A DNA stretch of 64,000 bases, taken from assembly GCA_026388275.1 (NCBI GenBank), contig JAPLKB010000026.1, forward strand, positions 1 through 64,000, read 5' to 3'. Below the pieces are notes generated by a model. That model did not search any database. It was not told the DNA's origin and worked only from the letters and a program-made list of their open reading frames with translations. The position numbers and the translations under genes were made by a program. Positions within the stretch are counted from its first letter, which is position 1. The number at the start of each line of letters is the position of its first letter. Origin of the DNA: Pseudomonadota bacterium. GTDB taxonomy: Bacteria; Desulfobacterota; Syntrophorhabdia; Syntrophorhabdales; Syntrophorhabdaceae. Of this stretch, positions 26,135 to 34,481 are shown in pieces.

Positions 26135-28393
26135 ATGGCAAATGAACCAAAACTAAATGAAATTGTTGAAAAACGGACATTGGCGCCCTCAATCGTGCTT
26201 TTTAAGCTCTATGTGCCTGATATTGTTGACAAGGCCAGACCGGGGCAATTCGTGGTCTTAAGAGTAGACGATTACGCAGAGCGTATACCATTAACCATAG
26301 CCGATTTTGACCGGGCAACAGGTTTGCTTACGGTTATATTCCAGGCAGTCGGCTCTTCAACGCAAAAAATGGAAAAGTATGAACAGGGACAGACAATTCT
26401 TGATGTAGTAGGACCATTGGGAAAACCAAGTCACATTGAGAAGTTTGGAACAGTTGTCTGCGTGGGCGGCGGCGTCGGCGTTGCTCCTGTATATCCGATT
26501 GCAAAAGCCCTCTTTGAAAAAGGGAATAAAGTTATCAACATTATAGGCGCGCGTACAAAAGAGATGCTGATCCTTGAAGAAGAAATGAAGGCGATAAGCA
26601 GCGAATTATACGTGACAACAGATGATGGAACATACGGTCATCATGGATTCGTTACAGATGTGCTGAAAAAACTCATCGCAGAGAAAGGAAAGATTGATCT
26701 TGTAATAGGCATTGGACCGGTTATCATGATGAAAGCGGTATGTGACGTAACCCGTCCTCACAATTTAAAAACTGTCGTAAGCCTGAATACAATTATGGTT
26801 GACGGTACCGGTATGTGCGGTTGCTGCCGCGCCACTATTGGCGGGGAAACAAAGTTTGTCTGCGTTGACGGCCCTGAATTCGACGGCCACCAGGTTGAAT
26901 TCAGCGAACTGATGCTCCGTGGAAAGATGTATAACAGGGAAGAGCGCCGTGCTATGTGGGATCACAAATGTAAGCTCGAGGAAAAAGAAAAGGCATTGAA
27001 AAAATCAAAGAAGCGTGAACCCATGCCTGAGCAGAATCCGAAGGTCAGGATGCAGAACTTTAATGAAGTCGCCCTTGGATATGCCAGAGAAAACGCGCTC
27101 CGTGAGGCAGCACGCTGTCTGAACTGCAAGAATATGCCCTGTGTTGAAGGATGTCCTGTTAATGTTAAAATACCCGAATTTATAAAAAAGATTAAGGATG
27201 GCGATTTTATGGGCGCAATCCATACGATAAAAGAAACCAACAGTCTACCGGCTGTGTGTGGACGCGTCTGCCCGCAGGAAACACAATGCGAAGAAAAATG
27301 TATACTTGGTAAAAAAGGTCAACCTATTGCCATAGGCCGGCTTGAGCGTTTTGCCGCTGACTATGAACTCAGTCAGGGCGATGTCCGTGCACCTGAGCCT
27401 GAAAAACCGACAGGCAAAAAGGTTGCCGTAGTCGGCGCAGGGCCTGCAGGATTGACTGTTGCCGGTGAGCTTGCGAAAAAGGGCCATGAGGTAACAGTCT
27501 TTGAGGCGCTCCATAAGGCCGGTGGCGTTCTTGTTTATGGAATTCCAGAATTTCGTCTCCCAAAGGCAATAGTCCAGAGGGAAGTGGATTATGTAGGAAA
27601 ACTCGGGGCAAAAATAAAAGTTGATATGATTATAGGTCAGACCACAACAGTTGACGAGCTTTTTGCAAAGGGTTATGATGCGATTTTTGTCGGCACCGGC
27701 GCAGGCTTGCCTTATTTCATGGAAGTACCGGGTGAAAACTTAAACGGTGTATATTCAGCCAATGAATTTCTTACCCGCGCCAACTTAATGAAGGCATACC
27801 TTTTCCCTGAATATGATACACCGGTAAGGGTTGGAAGCAAGGTGGCCGTTATCGGCGGCGGTAATGTGGCAATGGACGGAGCAAGGATTTCAAAGAGAAT
27901 GGGGGCTGACGATGTTTACCTTATTTATCGCCGCTCACGTGCAGAGATGCCGGCAAGAGCAGAAGAGGCGCACCATGCAGAAGAAGAAGGTATTGATTTC
28001 AGACTGCTCACCGCTCCTATCAGGGTTATAGGCGATGAGAACGGATGGGTCAAAGGCATCGAATGTGTGAAGATGGAACTCGGTGAACCTGATGCATCAG
28101 GCAGGAGAAGACCTGTTGAGATTAAAGGCTCCGAGCATATCATTGATGTGGATGTAATTATTGTGGCAATAGGACAGGGTCCTAACCCGATATTGACATC
28201 AACAACAAAAGATTTGAAACTGCGTAAAACAGGAAACATAGAAGCTGATCCGGAAACAGGCAAAACCAGTAAGAAGGGCGTATTTGCCGGCGGCGACATT
28301 GTAACCGGCGCCGCAACAGTTATCCTTGCAATGGGTGCAGGCAGAAAGGCAGCAGCAGCAATGGACGAATATCTAAAAACCGGACAATGGTAG
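26135..28393 (+). CDS. Fused NfnAB-type ferredoxin:NAD(P) transhydrogenase
   Basis: The 752-residue protein joins two subunits usually made separately. Residues 1-280 are the NfnA/SudB-like flavoprotein (FAD and NAD site VCVGGGVGVAPVYPIA; [2Fe-2S] cysteines in GTGMCGCCRATI near 228 and FVCVDG). The rest is NfnB/GltD-like: [4Fe-4S] cysteines in RCLNCKNMPCVEGCP and VCGRVCPQETQCEEKC, an FAD site VAVVGAGPAGLTVAGELA (about 430) and an NADPH site VIGGGNVAMDGAR (about 570). NfnAB couples NADH and reduced ferredoxin to NADP reduction by electron bifurcation; related SudAB is named sulfide dehydrogenase. Bifurcation is inferred from family, not shown. The ATG has AAAAAGGAGAAGAT upstream. A strong terminator follows at once. 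Confidence 0.9.
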   Translation: MANEPKLNEIVEKRTLAPSIVLFKLYVPDIVDKARPGQFVVLRVDDYAERIPLTIADFDRATGLLTVIFQAVGSSTQKMEKYEQGQTILDVVGPLGKPSHIEKFGTVVCVGGGVGVAPVYPIAKALFEKGNKVINIIGARTKEMLILEEEMKAISSELYVTTDDGTYGHHGFVTDVLKKLIAEKGKIDLVIGIGPVIMMKAVCDVTRPHNLKTVVSLNTIMVDGTGMCGCCRATIGGETKFVCVDGPEFDGHQVEFSELMLRGKMYNREERRAMWDHKCKLEEKEKALKKSKKREPMPEQNPKVRMQNFNEVALGYARENALREAARCLNCKNMPCVEGCPVNVKIPEFIKKIKDGDFMGAIHTIKETNSLPAVCGRVCPQETQCEEKCILGKKGQPIAIGRLERFAADYELSQGDVRAPEPEKPTGKKVAVVGAGPAGLTVAGELAKKGHEVTVFEALHKAGGVLVYGIPEFRLPKAIVQREVDYVGKLGAKIKVDMIIGQTTTVDELFAKGYDAIFVGTGAGLPYFMEVPGENLNGVYSANEFLTRANLMKAYLFPEYDTPVRVGSKVAVIGGGNVAMDGARISKRMGADDVYLIYRRSRAEMPARAEEAHHAEEEGIDFRLLTAPIRVIGDENGWVKGIECVKMELGEPDASGRRRPVEIKGSEHIIDVDVIIVAIGQGPNPILTSTTKDLKLRKTGNIEADPETGKTSKKGVFAGGDIVTGAATVILAMGAGRKAAAAMDEYLKTGQW

Positions 28394-28400
28394 GCAGCGG

Positions 28401-28435
28401 CAGTCCCGCAAAGTTGCGGGACTGCGGTTTTTGCC
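28401..28435 (+). terminator. Rho-independent terminator of the nfn operon
   Basis: CAGTCCCGCAA (28401-28411) pairs perfectly with TTGCGGGACTG (28414-28424) around a two-base AG turn, then CGGTTTTTGCC. An 11-bp GC-rich stem followed by a T-run five bases after the stop codon region is a textbook intrinsic terminator. Confidence 0.9.
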
Positions 28436-28444
28436 TTTATAACT

Positions 28445-28499
28445 ACAACAATAAAACAGGGGATTGGGGAATATTTCCAATCTCCTGTTTTATTGTTGT
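28445..28499. repeat. Long 23-bp inverted repeat
   Basis: Bases 28445-28467 and 28477-28499 are inverted repeats over 23 bp with a single G-T mismatch, around a 9-base loop. The outer part is A/T-rich, so A-runs and T-runs flank a stem in both directions, as in a bidirectional terminator. It comes straight after the first terminator and before the kinase gene at 28583. Confidence 0.8.
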
Positions 28500-28582
28500 C
28501 TGAATAAACATTTATCTGATAAAATCTAGTAGAATATCTTCTGAACGGAAACAAGGTATTTAAATATATTCAGGGAACTATT

Positions 28583-31147
28583 GTGAAATATTCATTTCTT
28601 TATTCAATCAGGACGCATTTGGTATTGTTAATACTGATACTGGCTCTTCCTTCACTCGGTTTTATCCTATATTCCGGTTTGCACAGACAGAAATATGAGA
28701 TAGAGAAGGCAAAATCAAATGCCCTTAATATTGTCTATGATATAGCATTTCAACAGGGACAGATTGTGGAAAATACACGTGTGTTTCTGATGACACTTGC
28801 CAAGCTGCCTGAGGTACAGAACAAAAATATTGATAAGTGTAATCAATTATTCAGTGCATTACTAAAGGAACGGCAATTATATGCAAATATATTTGCCGTT
28901 ACCGGCGACGGCATAATTTTTTCATCTGCCTTACCTTATAAATCTCAAACAGTAACTCAAAGAAAATTCTATAGAGATGCAATAATGACAAAAGCCTTCT
29001 CAATCGGTGAATTCGGTATTGGAGGCATATCAAAACACCAGATACTTTCCTTTGCCTATCCTGTGTTAAGCGCCAATGGCAAAATCAGGGCAATTGTTGG
29101 AGTTACGCTCAATCTTACCCGCTACAGCAATGTTTTCTCGCTTTCACGATTACCGGAAGGTTCACAACTTGTCTTAACTGACTATAAAGATGTGGTTATT
29201 TATCATTATCCAGACCGCGAAGAATATATTGGAAAGCCTGATACCCCAAAAATTATAAAACAGATGCAAAACCAGAATGACGCAGGCACTTTTATTGATT
29301 CGGATATCAAAAGCGCAAAACGTCTCTATGCATATAAAAAATTACGCCTTAAGGAAGGTGAGCTTCCATATCTTAATATTCGCATAGGTATACCTGAAAA
29401 AACAGCTCTTGCAGCAGCACGACAGATATTAATTCAAAATCTCATTTCCGTCAGTGCAATTTCAATTATTGCGCTGTTCTTTTTCTGGTTTATCGGAGAT
29501 ATGCTGATTACTAAAAAAGTAGACAAGCTTGCTTATGCTGCAAAACGTTTAGGGCTTGGAGATTTGAAAGCCCGTACAGGCATGAACCATGAAGGAGGAG
29601 AACTTTCTCAACTTGCAAAAACCTTCGATGAAATGGCTGAAGAATTAGAAAACAGAAGAGAGGAATTACTGTTATCGGAAGAAAAGTATCGCAGTATCTT
29701 TGAAAATGCAGTTGAAGGTATATTCCAGAATACCCCGGATGGCCGTTTCCTCAATGCTAACCCGGCCCTTGCCGAAATGTTCGGTTTTCAATCTCCTCAG
29801 GAGTTTATAGAAGCTGTTACAGATATAGAAAATCAGTTATATGTTAATCCTGACGACAGGAAAATGCTGAAAGAACTTTATGAAAAACATGACGCGGTAT
29901 CACGTTTCGAGGCCAGACTGTACCGCAAGGATAAAAGTATTCTGTGGATTTCCCTGAATGCCCGTGCTGTCAGAGATGCGGATGGGAAAATCATCTGTTA
30001 TGAAGGTACTACTGAGGATATTTCCGAACGTAAGAAAGCGGAGGAATCTCTTCAATCGGAAAAGGAAAAGCTTTTTGCTATCCTTGAAAACGACCCTATG
30101 GGTATAGCTTTGGTCAATAGGAATGGAATTTATCAATACATAAATCCTGAATTCACGAACATCACAGGTTATACTCTTCAGGATGTTCCTACTGGAAGAG
30201 AATGGTTTCAGAAAGCTTATCCTGACCCGGAATACAGAAAGAAGGTTATCGATGCCTGGGAAAGGGGCAGATTACCAGAGGGAGGAAGAAGCGCAGACGA
30301 AGAATTTACAATACAGTGTAAAGATGGACAAACTAAGGATATTGAGTTCAGAACAACATACCTGAAAGAATACAGCATAACAGTTTTAATGGATATTACA
30401 GAACGTAAACGAGCTGAGGAAAGGGTTCATATCCTGAATCAGGAACTTGAACAGCATGTTATGGAACTTAAAACCATTAACGCAAGTTTAGAAATCTTTA
30501 CTTTTTCTCTTGCACACGACTTAAGAACACCTCTTGTTGCCATAGGGGGTTTTTCCCGAAGACTGCTGGAGAAATATGATGATTGCATTGATGAAAGGGG
30601 TCAGCAATATCTGAAAATTATCAACACGAACATTATGCATATGGAAGAACTCATCAGCGACCTGCTAACCTTTTTCAAGCTTGGAGGCAAACCAACACAG
30701 CATTCACAGGTTAAAATGAATCTCATGGTACAGGAGATATTTAATCAACTCAAAGCAATATACCATGACCGGGTAATCGAATTGAACACTAAAAATATTC
30801 CCGATGCAAGAGGCGACGGAAACATGCTGAAGCAAGTTCTGGTCAACCTCATGACCAATGCTGTCAAGTATGCCAAGCCAAATGGAATTATTGTAATCGA
30901 GGTGGCAGGATTGGTTGAAAATGAAGAAAATGTTTATTATGTAAAAGATAACGGCATCGGTTTTTCAATGAAATATGCTGATAAAATTTTTGAAATATTT
31001 GAACGTCTGCATACAAAAGAAGAAATTGAAGGTACAGGTCTCGGATTGGCAATTGTGAAGCGTATTGTCAAACAGCATGGAGGACGGGTATGGGCTGAGG
31101 CAGAAGTTGGTAAAGGAGCTACTTTCTATTTCACGATACCCCGATAA
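28583..31147 (+). CDS. Membrane Cache-HAMP-PAS sensor histidine kinase
   Basis: The 854-residue kinase has a first membrane helix at about 11-31, a periplasmic domain of about 250 residues with features of a double Cache sensor (GIGGISKHQILSFAYPVLSA), a second helix at 286-310 and HAMP to about 362. Two PAS domains follow (about 368-490 and 495-625), then HisKA with H643 in FSLAHDLRTPLVAIGG and HATPase (NLMTNAVKYA, DNGIGF, GTGLGLAIVKRI). The kinase core is intact and resembles the phytochrome/Cph1-like class. Cache domains bind small organic acids or amino acids outside the cell. No receiver is fused or adjacent, so its partner is elsewhere. The start is a GTG with AGGGAAC upstream. Confidence 0.92.
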   Translation: MKYSFLYSIRTHLVLLILILALPSLGFILYSGLHRQKYEIEKAKSNALNIVYDIAFQQGQIVENTRVFLMTLAKLPEVQNKNIDKCNQLFSALLKERQLYANIFAVTGDGIIFSSALPYKSQTVTQRKFYRDAIMTKAFSIGEFGIGGISKHQILSFAYPVLSANGKIRAIVGVTLNLTRYSNVFSLSRLPEGSQLVLTDYKDVVIYHYPDREEYIGKPDTPKIIKQMQNQNDAGTFIDSDIKSAKRLYAYKKLRLKEGELPYLNIRIGIPEKTALAAARQILIQNLISVSAISIIALFFFWFIGDMLITKKVDKLAYAAKRLGLGDLKARTGMNHEGGELSQLAKTFDEMAEELENRREELLLSEEKYRSIFENAVEGIFQNTPDGRFLNANPALAEMFGFQSPQEFIEAVTDIENQLYVNPDDRKMLKELYEKHDAVSRFEARLYRKDKSILWISLNARAVRDADGKIICYEGTTEDISERKKAEESLQSEKEKLFAILENDPMGIALVNRNGIYQYINPEFTNITGYTLQDVPTGREWFQKAYPDPEYRKKVIDAWERGRLPEGGRSADEEFTIQCKDGQTKDIEFRTTYLKEYSITVLMDITERKRAEERVHILNQELEQHVMELKTINASLEIFTFSLAHDLRTPLVAIGGFSRRLLEKYDDCIDERGQQYLKIINTNIMHMEELISDLLTFFKLGGKPTQHSQVKMNLMVQEIFNQLKAIYHDRVIELNTKNIPDARGDGNMLKQVLVNLMTNAVKYAKPNGIIVIEVAGLVENEENVYYVKDNGIGFSMKYADKIFEIFERLHTKEEIEGTGLGLAIVKRIVKQHGGRVWAEAEVGKGATFYFTIPR

Positions 31148-31180
31148 AATGCTTTCGATCAGTATCAATCAATAACTGCA

Positions 31181-31208
31181 TTGACAGGCCCCTGCTATTT
31201 TGTTAAAT
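31181..31208 (+). promoter_or_regulatory. Candidate promoter of the aminotransferase gene
   Basis: TTGACA (31181-31186) is followed after 16 bases by TTAAAT (31203-31208), about 26 bases before the start codon. The boxes and spacing fit sigma-70. Confidence 0.5.
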
Positions 31209-31233
31209 TTGCACCTGATTAACAGGTATAACA

Positions 31234-32385
31234 ATGAAAATCACAAAAAGATCAGAAAAAATTACCCCTTTTTATGTCATGGAGCTGCTTGAAAAAGCCA
31301 GAGGCATGGAAGCACTGGGTGAAAATATTGTGCACATGGAAGTGGGCGAACCAGATTTCGCCACTCCACAGGCAGTAAAGGAAATGGCCATAGAGGCGGT
31401 AAAAGAGAACAGGACATTTTATACCCACAGCCTCGGTATACCTGAACTGAGGAATAAAATATCGGAACACTATTATGAATCAGAAAATATAAATATACCT
31501 CCTGAGAGGATCATAATTACCAGCGGCACATCAGGGGCCTTTTTACTTTTGTCGGCAGTGCTTCTCGACAGATGGAATCCTCTTGGTGTTTCTGATCCGG
31601 GATACCCGTGTTACAAAAATTTTGCACTCCTAGTTGATTCGCCGGTAATTTCAATTCCCGTAACTGAAGAAACAGGATTCGAAGTCACAGTTGATCACCT
31701 GCATCATTTAAAAAAGCTTCCCGGTGCACTTATTATCTCTACACCATCAAATCCGACAGGCATTGTTTATCGTGAAGAAACCATTTACGATCTCTACACG
31801 TTTCTTTCCGGAAAAGGTAAAGTCATTGTTGCAGATGAACTTTACAAAGGGCTGACATACGGGAAAAAGCCAAGGACAGCACTTACCTTATCGGAAGATA
31901 TTGTAGTTATTAACGGATTTTCAAAAGCCTTCGCTATGACAGGGTGGAGACTCGGATGGATGGTTGTGCCTCAGGAACTCGTAAGGCCTATCCAGAAAGT
32001 AGCTCAGAATGTTTTTATATCCCCTCCGACTATATCACAGTATGCCGCATTGTGCGCATTTGATGTAAAGAACGAACTGGAAGAGATGCGGAAAACCTAT
32101 GAGGTAAGAAGGGATTTTATGCTTCCTGAGCTCAAACAAATGGGTTTCAATATACCGATAGACCCGGAAGGTGCTTTTTATATCTACGCAGGTATTGAAA
32201 AATGGGGGCTTGACAGCATGGAGTTTGTTGAAAGGGCATTAAATGAGGCAAAAGTTGCCATCACACCCGGATATGATTTCGGCTTATTCAAAGCATCATC
32301 GCATATCCGCTTTTCTTACGCAAACAGCCTGGAAATGCTTAAAGAAGGCTGTAAGCGATTAGATGCATGGCTGAAAACACTGTAA
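31234..32385 (+). CDS. Class I/II pyridoxal-phosphate aminotransferase
   Basis: The 383-residue enzyme has the fold type I signature set: GEPDFATP near residue 39, STPSNPTGIVY, VADELYKGLTY, and the PLP-binding Lys in NGFSKAFAMTGWRLGW (K231). The C-terminal Arg that binds the substrate carboxylate lies in HIRFSYANS. It transfers amino groups between an amino acid and a 2-oxo acid, probably of the aspartate, alanine or aromatic group; sequence by eye does not decide. The ATG is preceded by AACAGGTATAACA, a modest binding site. The zinc-binding protein gene at 32408 follows after 22 bases and may share its transcript. Confidence 0.93.
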   Translation: MKITKRSEKITPFYVMELLEKARGMEALGENIVHMEVGEPDFATPQAVKEMAIEAVKENRTFYTHSLGIPELRNKISEHYYESENINIPPERIIITSGTSGAFLLLSAVLLDRWNPLGVSDPGYPCYKNFALLVDSPVISIPVTEETGFEVTVDHLHHLKKLPGALIISTPSNPTGIVYREETIYDLYTFLSGKGKVIVADELYKGLTYGKKPRTALTLSEDIVVINGFSKAFAMTGWRLGWMVVPQELVRPIQKVAQNVFISPPTISQYAALCAFDVKNELEEMRKTYEVRRDFMLPELKQMGFNIPIDPEGAFYIYAGIEKWGLDSMEFVERALNEAKVAITPGYDFGLFKASSHIRFSYANSLEMLKEGCKRLDAWLKTL

Positions 32386-32407
32386 TTATATTAAATGGGA
32401 GAATAAT

Positions 32408-32821
32408 ATGAGCATAATGGATGACATAAAACATCTCGACATAAAACTTGAGGCATCTGAAAGTGACGAGATTAAAAATATTATCGATCATATCACAAGA
32501 GAGATAAAGGATGAATTTGTAAGAAATACACTTATCGAAGGGGCAATAGGTGAATTCATTCATGAGATGCGTCCAGATATCATGGAGGCACTGATTGCTG
32601 AAAAGGACAGGCAAAACAAAGAATGGATAAGGTTAAGCCAGAGGAAATTTGATGAAAAAGGAAACAGGATTTGCGATGAGCAGCACTGTTCTTCAACAAT
32701 AGAAGTAGCCCAATGTACCTATTGCGGAAAGTATATATGCAAGGAGCATAATTATTTAGAAGGCTCCACGTGTTGTTACAGCTGTTGGGTTTTCAATTTC
32801 GGAGAGGGGAAGAAACAATAA
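32408..32821 (+). CDS. Small protein with C-terminal zinc-binding motif
   Basis: The 137-residue protein has a highly charged, helical N-terminal 85 residues, then a Cys/His-rich end: CDEQHC, CTYCGKYICKEH and CCYSC. The spacing suggests one or two zinc sites of B-box or zinc-ribbon type. I do not recognise a named family. There is no signal peptide or membrane helix. The ATG has GGGAGAATAAT upstream. It follows the aminotransferase gene by 22 bases and is probably cotranscribed. Confidence 0.78.
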   Translation: MSIMDDIKHLDIKLEASESDEIKNIIDHITREIKDEFVRNTLIEGAIGEFIHEMRPDIMEALIAEKDRQNKEWIRLSQRKFDEKGNRICDEQHCSSTIEVAQCTYCGKYICKEHNYLEGSTCCYSCWVFNFGEGKKQ

Positions 32822-32848
32822 AAAATTAACGGCATGTCGCCAAAATGC

Positions 32849-32956
32849 TTACAAATTGCTTCCTGCTAAGTGACTAACAACAAAAGCCAGCAGGAAGCCA
32901 GCCACCGTAACCAACGCCACGAACCGGCCGCCCTCCTTGAATGCTTCCGGTATCAT
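32849..32956 (-). pseudogene. Fragment resembling the C-terminus of a ZIP metal transporter
   Basis: A 35-codon minus-strand frame directly after the pyrophosphatase stop reads MIPEAFKEGGRFVALVTVAG, then a hydrophobic stretch ending SHLAGSNL. An E-M/I-IPEA(H/F)-like phrase followed by one helix is how ZIP-family transporters end. The rest of such a gene is missing, because pyrophosphatase occupies the DNA upstream. It is either a leftover of a truncated gene or a tiny membrane peptide; the family link is from memory and tentative. Confidence 0.4.
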
Positions 32957-32957
32957 C

Positions 32958-33461
32958 CTAAAAAAGTTGTTTAAATTTGTCTTTTGATTCTTTAATGATT
33001 TTTATTGCCGCTGTTTCATCCTGCCAACCCAATATTTCAACTTCTTTATTCTCAAGCTCTTTATAAATTGTAAAAAAGTTTTCTATTTCTTTTAATAGAT
33101 GCGGAGGAACTTCAGACATTGTTTTTATGTAATTCCAGAAAGGATCCTTTAAGGGAACACAAAGAATCTTTTCATCCGGACCTTTTTCATCTTTCATTAA
33201 AAAAACACCAATAGGTATGACTTCTATAAGACAGCCGGGGAATGTTGACTCCCATACAAGAACCAATGCATCAAGCGGGTCTCCGTCAAGAGAGATAGTA
33301 TTTCGAATAAAGCCATAATCACAAGGATATATCGCAGATGAAAATAACATCCGGTCAAACCTGATTATTTTTCTCACGCTATCATATTCATATTTATTCC
33401 GACTTCCTTTCGGAATCTCTATTAATACTTCAACAATTTCTTCATTCTTCTCTTCGGTCAT
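32958..33461 (-). CDS. ppa: Inorganic pyrophosphatase
   Basis: The 167-residue soluble family I enzyme hydrolyses pyrophosphate to two phosphates, pulling biosynthesis forward. It has EIPKGSRNKYEYD at the N-terminus and the metal-binding signature DGDPLDALVL, with KDPFWNYI near the C-terminal third. An ATG at 33461 with AGGAGG six bases upstream is the start; the frame is open 10 codons further to 33491, but that ATG lacks a binding site. The length is normal for bacterial enzymes. The gene stands alone on this strand, with a possible transporter remnant directly behind it. Confidence 0.93.
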   Translation of the reverse strand: MTEEKNEEIVEVLIEIPKGSRNKYEYDSVRKIIRFDRMLFSSAIYPCDYGFIRNTISLDGDPLDALVLVWESTFPGCLIEVIPIGVFLMKDEKGPDEKILCVPLKDPFWNYIKTMSEVPPHLLKEIENFFTIYKELENKEVEILGWQDETAAIKIIKESKDKFKQLF

Positions 33462-33915
33462 ATCCAGCCTCCTATGCTTCTTTTTAACCATGTAGCTTCA
33501 TGTCGTTGAAATTGGTTTTTCTTATGTATTTTATAATACTGCATGTTGGATAATTCTTCAAATTTAGGTGAAATATATTGTTTTTCTGTATTTAATTAAT
33601 TCCCTATACCTTAAACAGGACACCCATGCTTCTACTGCCAATTGTCTGCTATTCGCTTGAATAACCCGCCCAAAATCTGTCCTCCAAAGAAAGTCCCGAT
33701 CAATATAGGAAAACTTACTATCTGCCAACCGATACCGCGGGATTTCCTGAGTTTTTCTATTAGACATGGCCGGAACACTGTTTTGCTCCCTGCTCAACTG
33801 TACTTCCCTACCCTTGCAACGGTTCACATCCACTCAACCTTCGAACTTGCCCTGGGCTTTAAAAAGCAAGTTAGGCGCCTTATAATCGATATTCAAAGAG
33901 ATATCTGCCATGGTG
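33462..33915. other. Gene-free stretch
   Basis: No gene is convincing in this 454-base gap. Open frames exist on both strands (33564-33833 minus, 33642-33974 plus), but neither has a ribosome binding site or a recognisable domain, and the plus frame runs over the toxin gene. The region probably includes the ppa promoter near 33480-33550. Confidence 0.5.
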
Positions 33916-34230
33916 TTAATTATCTCTTTGTTCTTTTTCCCATAATGTTTTCAGGTTTCTTTTACCATGAATAATGCCCAATATTACAATACGAAATTTT
34001 TCAATTATATAAACAAGACGATATTCTCTTACAAGGATTTCGCGAATATCAGGGTTGGTCAGCTCGGGAACAGCCCTTCCTCTTTCCGCATATTTACTGA
34101 GTGAGCGCCCTGCGCTTAATATTTCCCGAACAAATGATGCAGCATAAAAAGATGAATCTCTTGATATGTATTCTGCGAGGGATTCAAGGTCGGCAACAGC
34201 TTCATTAGACCAAACTACTTTTCGAGCCAT
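33916..34230 (-). CDS. ParE/RelE-family toxin
   Basis: The 104-residue protein matches the RelE/ParE toxin fold: AVADLESLAEYISRDSSFYA in the N-terminal helices, GRAVPELTNPDIREILVREY in the sheet core and YIIEKFRIVILGIIHGKRN at the end. ParE toxins poison gyrase and RelE toxins cut mRNA; the pattern here is closer to ParE. The gene overlaps the end of the upstream antitoxin gene by 16 bases, so the two are translationally coupled, with the antitoxin first. Confidence 0.9.
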   Translation of the reverse strand: MARKVVWSNEAVADLESLAEYISRDSSFYAASFVREILSAGRSLSKYAERGRAVPELTNPDIREILVREYRLVYIIEKFRIVILGIIHGKRNLKTLWEKEQRDN

Positions 34231-34403
34231 TTTGCCATAATCTTCTCAACTTCTTCCTGTGTGTGGATTCTGCCTTCTTCCGCATCCAGCATACCTTGTT
34301 CTATCTTCTGAAGAACATAAAGATGGTACTGAATGTCCTCAAGAGTACAATCTTCCGGCAAACGTTTGAGGAGATTTTTTACCTCTTGTTTTGCTGTTTG
34401 CAT
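34215..34403 (-). CDS. Antitoxin of the ParE-type pair
   Basis: The 62-residue protein is small, helical and acidic and precedes the toxin gene with an overlap, the standard antitoxin layout. It has LLKRLPEDCTLEDIQYHLYV in the N-terminal half and AEEGRIHTQEEVEKIM near the end, the pattern of short antitoxins annotated with RelE/ParE partners. No clear DNA-binding domain is seen, so autoregulation cannot be judged. The ATG at 34403 has AAGGAG at good distance; the upstream GTG at 34409 is too close to it. Confidence 0.85.
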   Translation of the reverse strand: MQTAKQEVKNLLKRLPEDCTLEDIQYHLYVLQKIEQGMLDAEEGRIHTQEEVEKIMAKWLEK

Positions 34404-34481
34404 AATCACTCCTTCTGAATAAATTATACTAAATTAAAACCCAAATTTACATAACGTTTAATGCAAAACGTAAGTCACGTG

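Noticed and set aside
33564-33974. Open frames on both strands between ppa and the toxin gene.
   Set aside because: Neither shows a domain, a binding site or coding-like composition; the plus frame overlaps the well-supported toxin gene.
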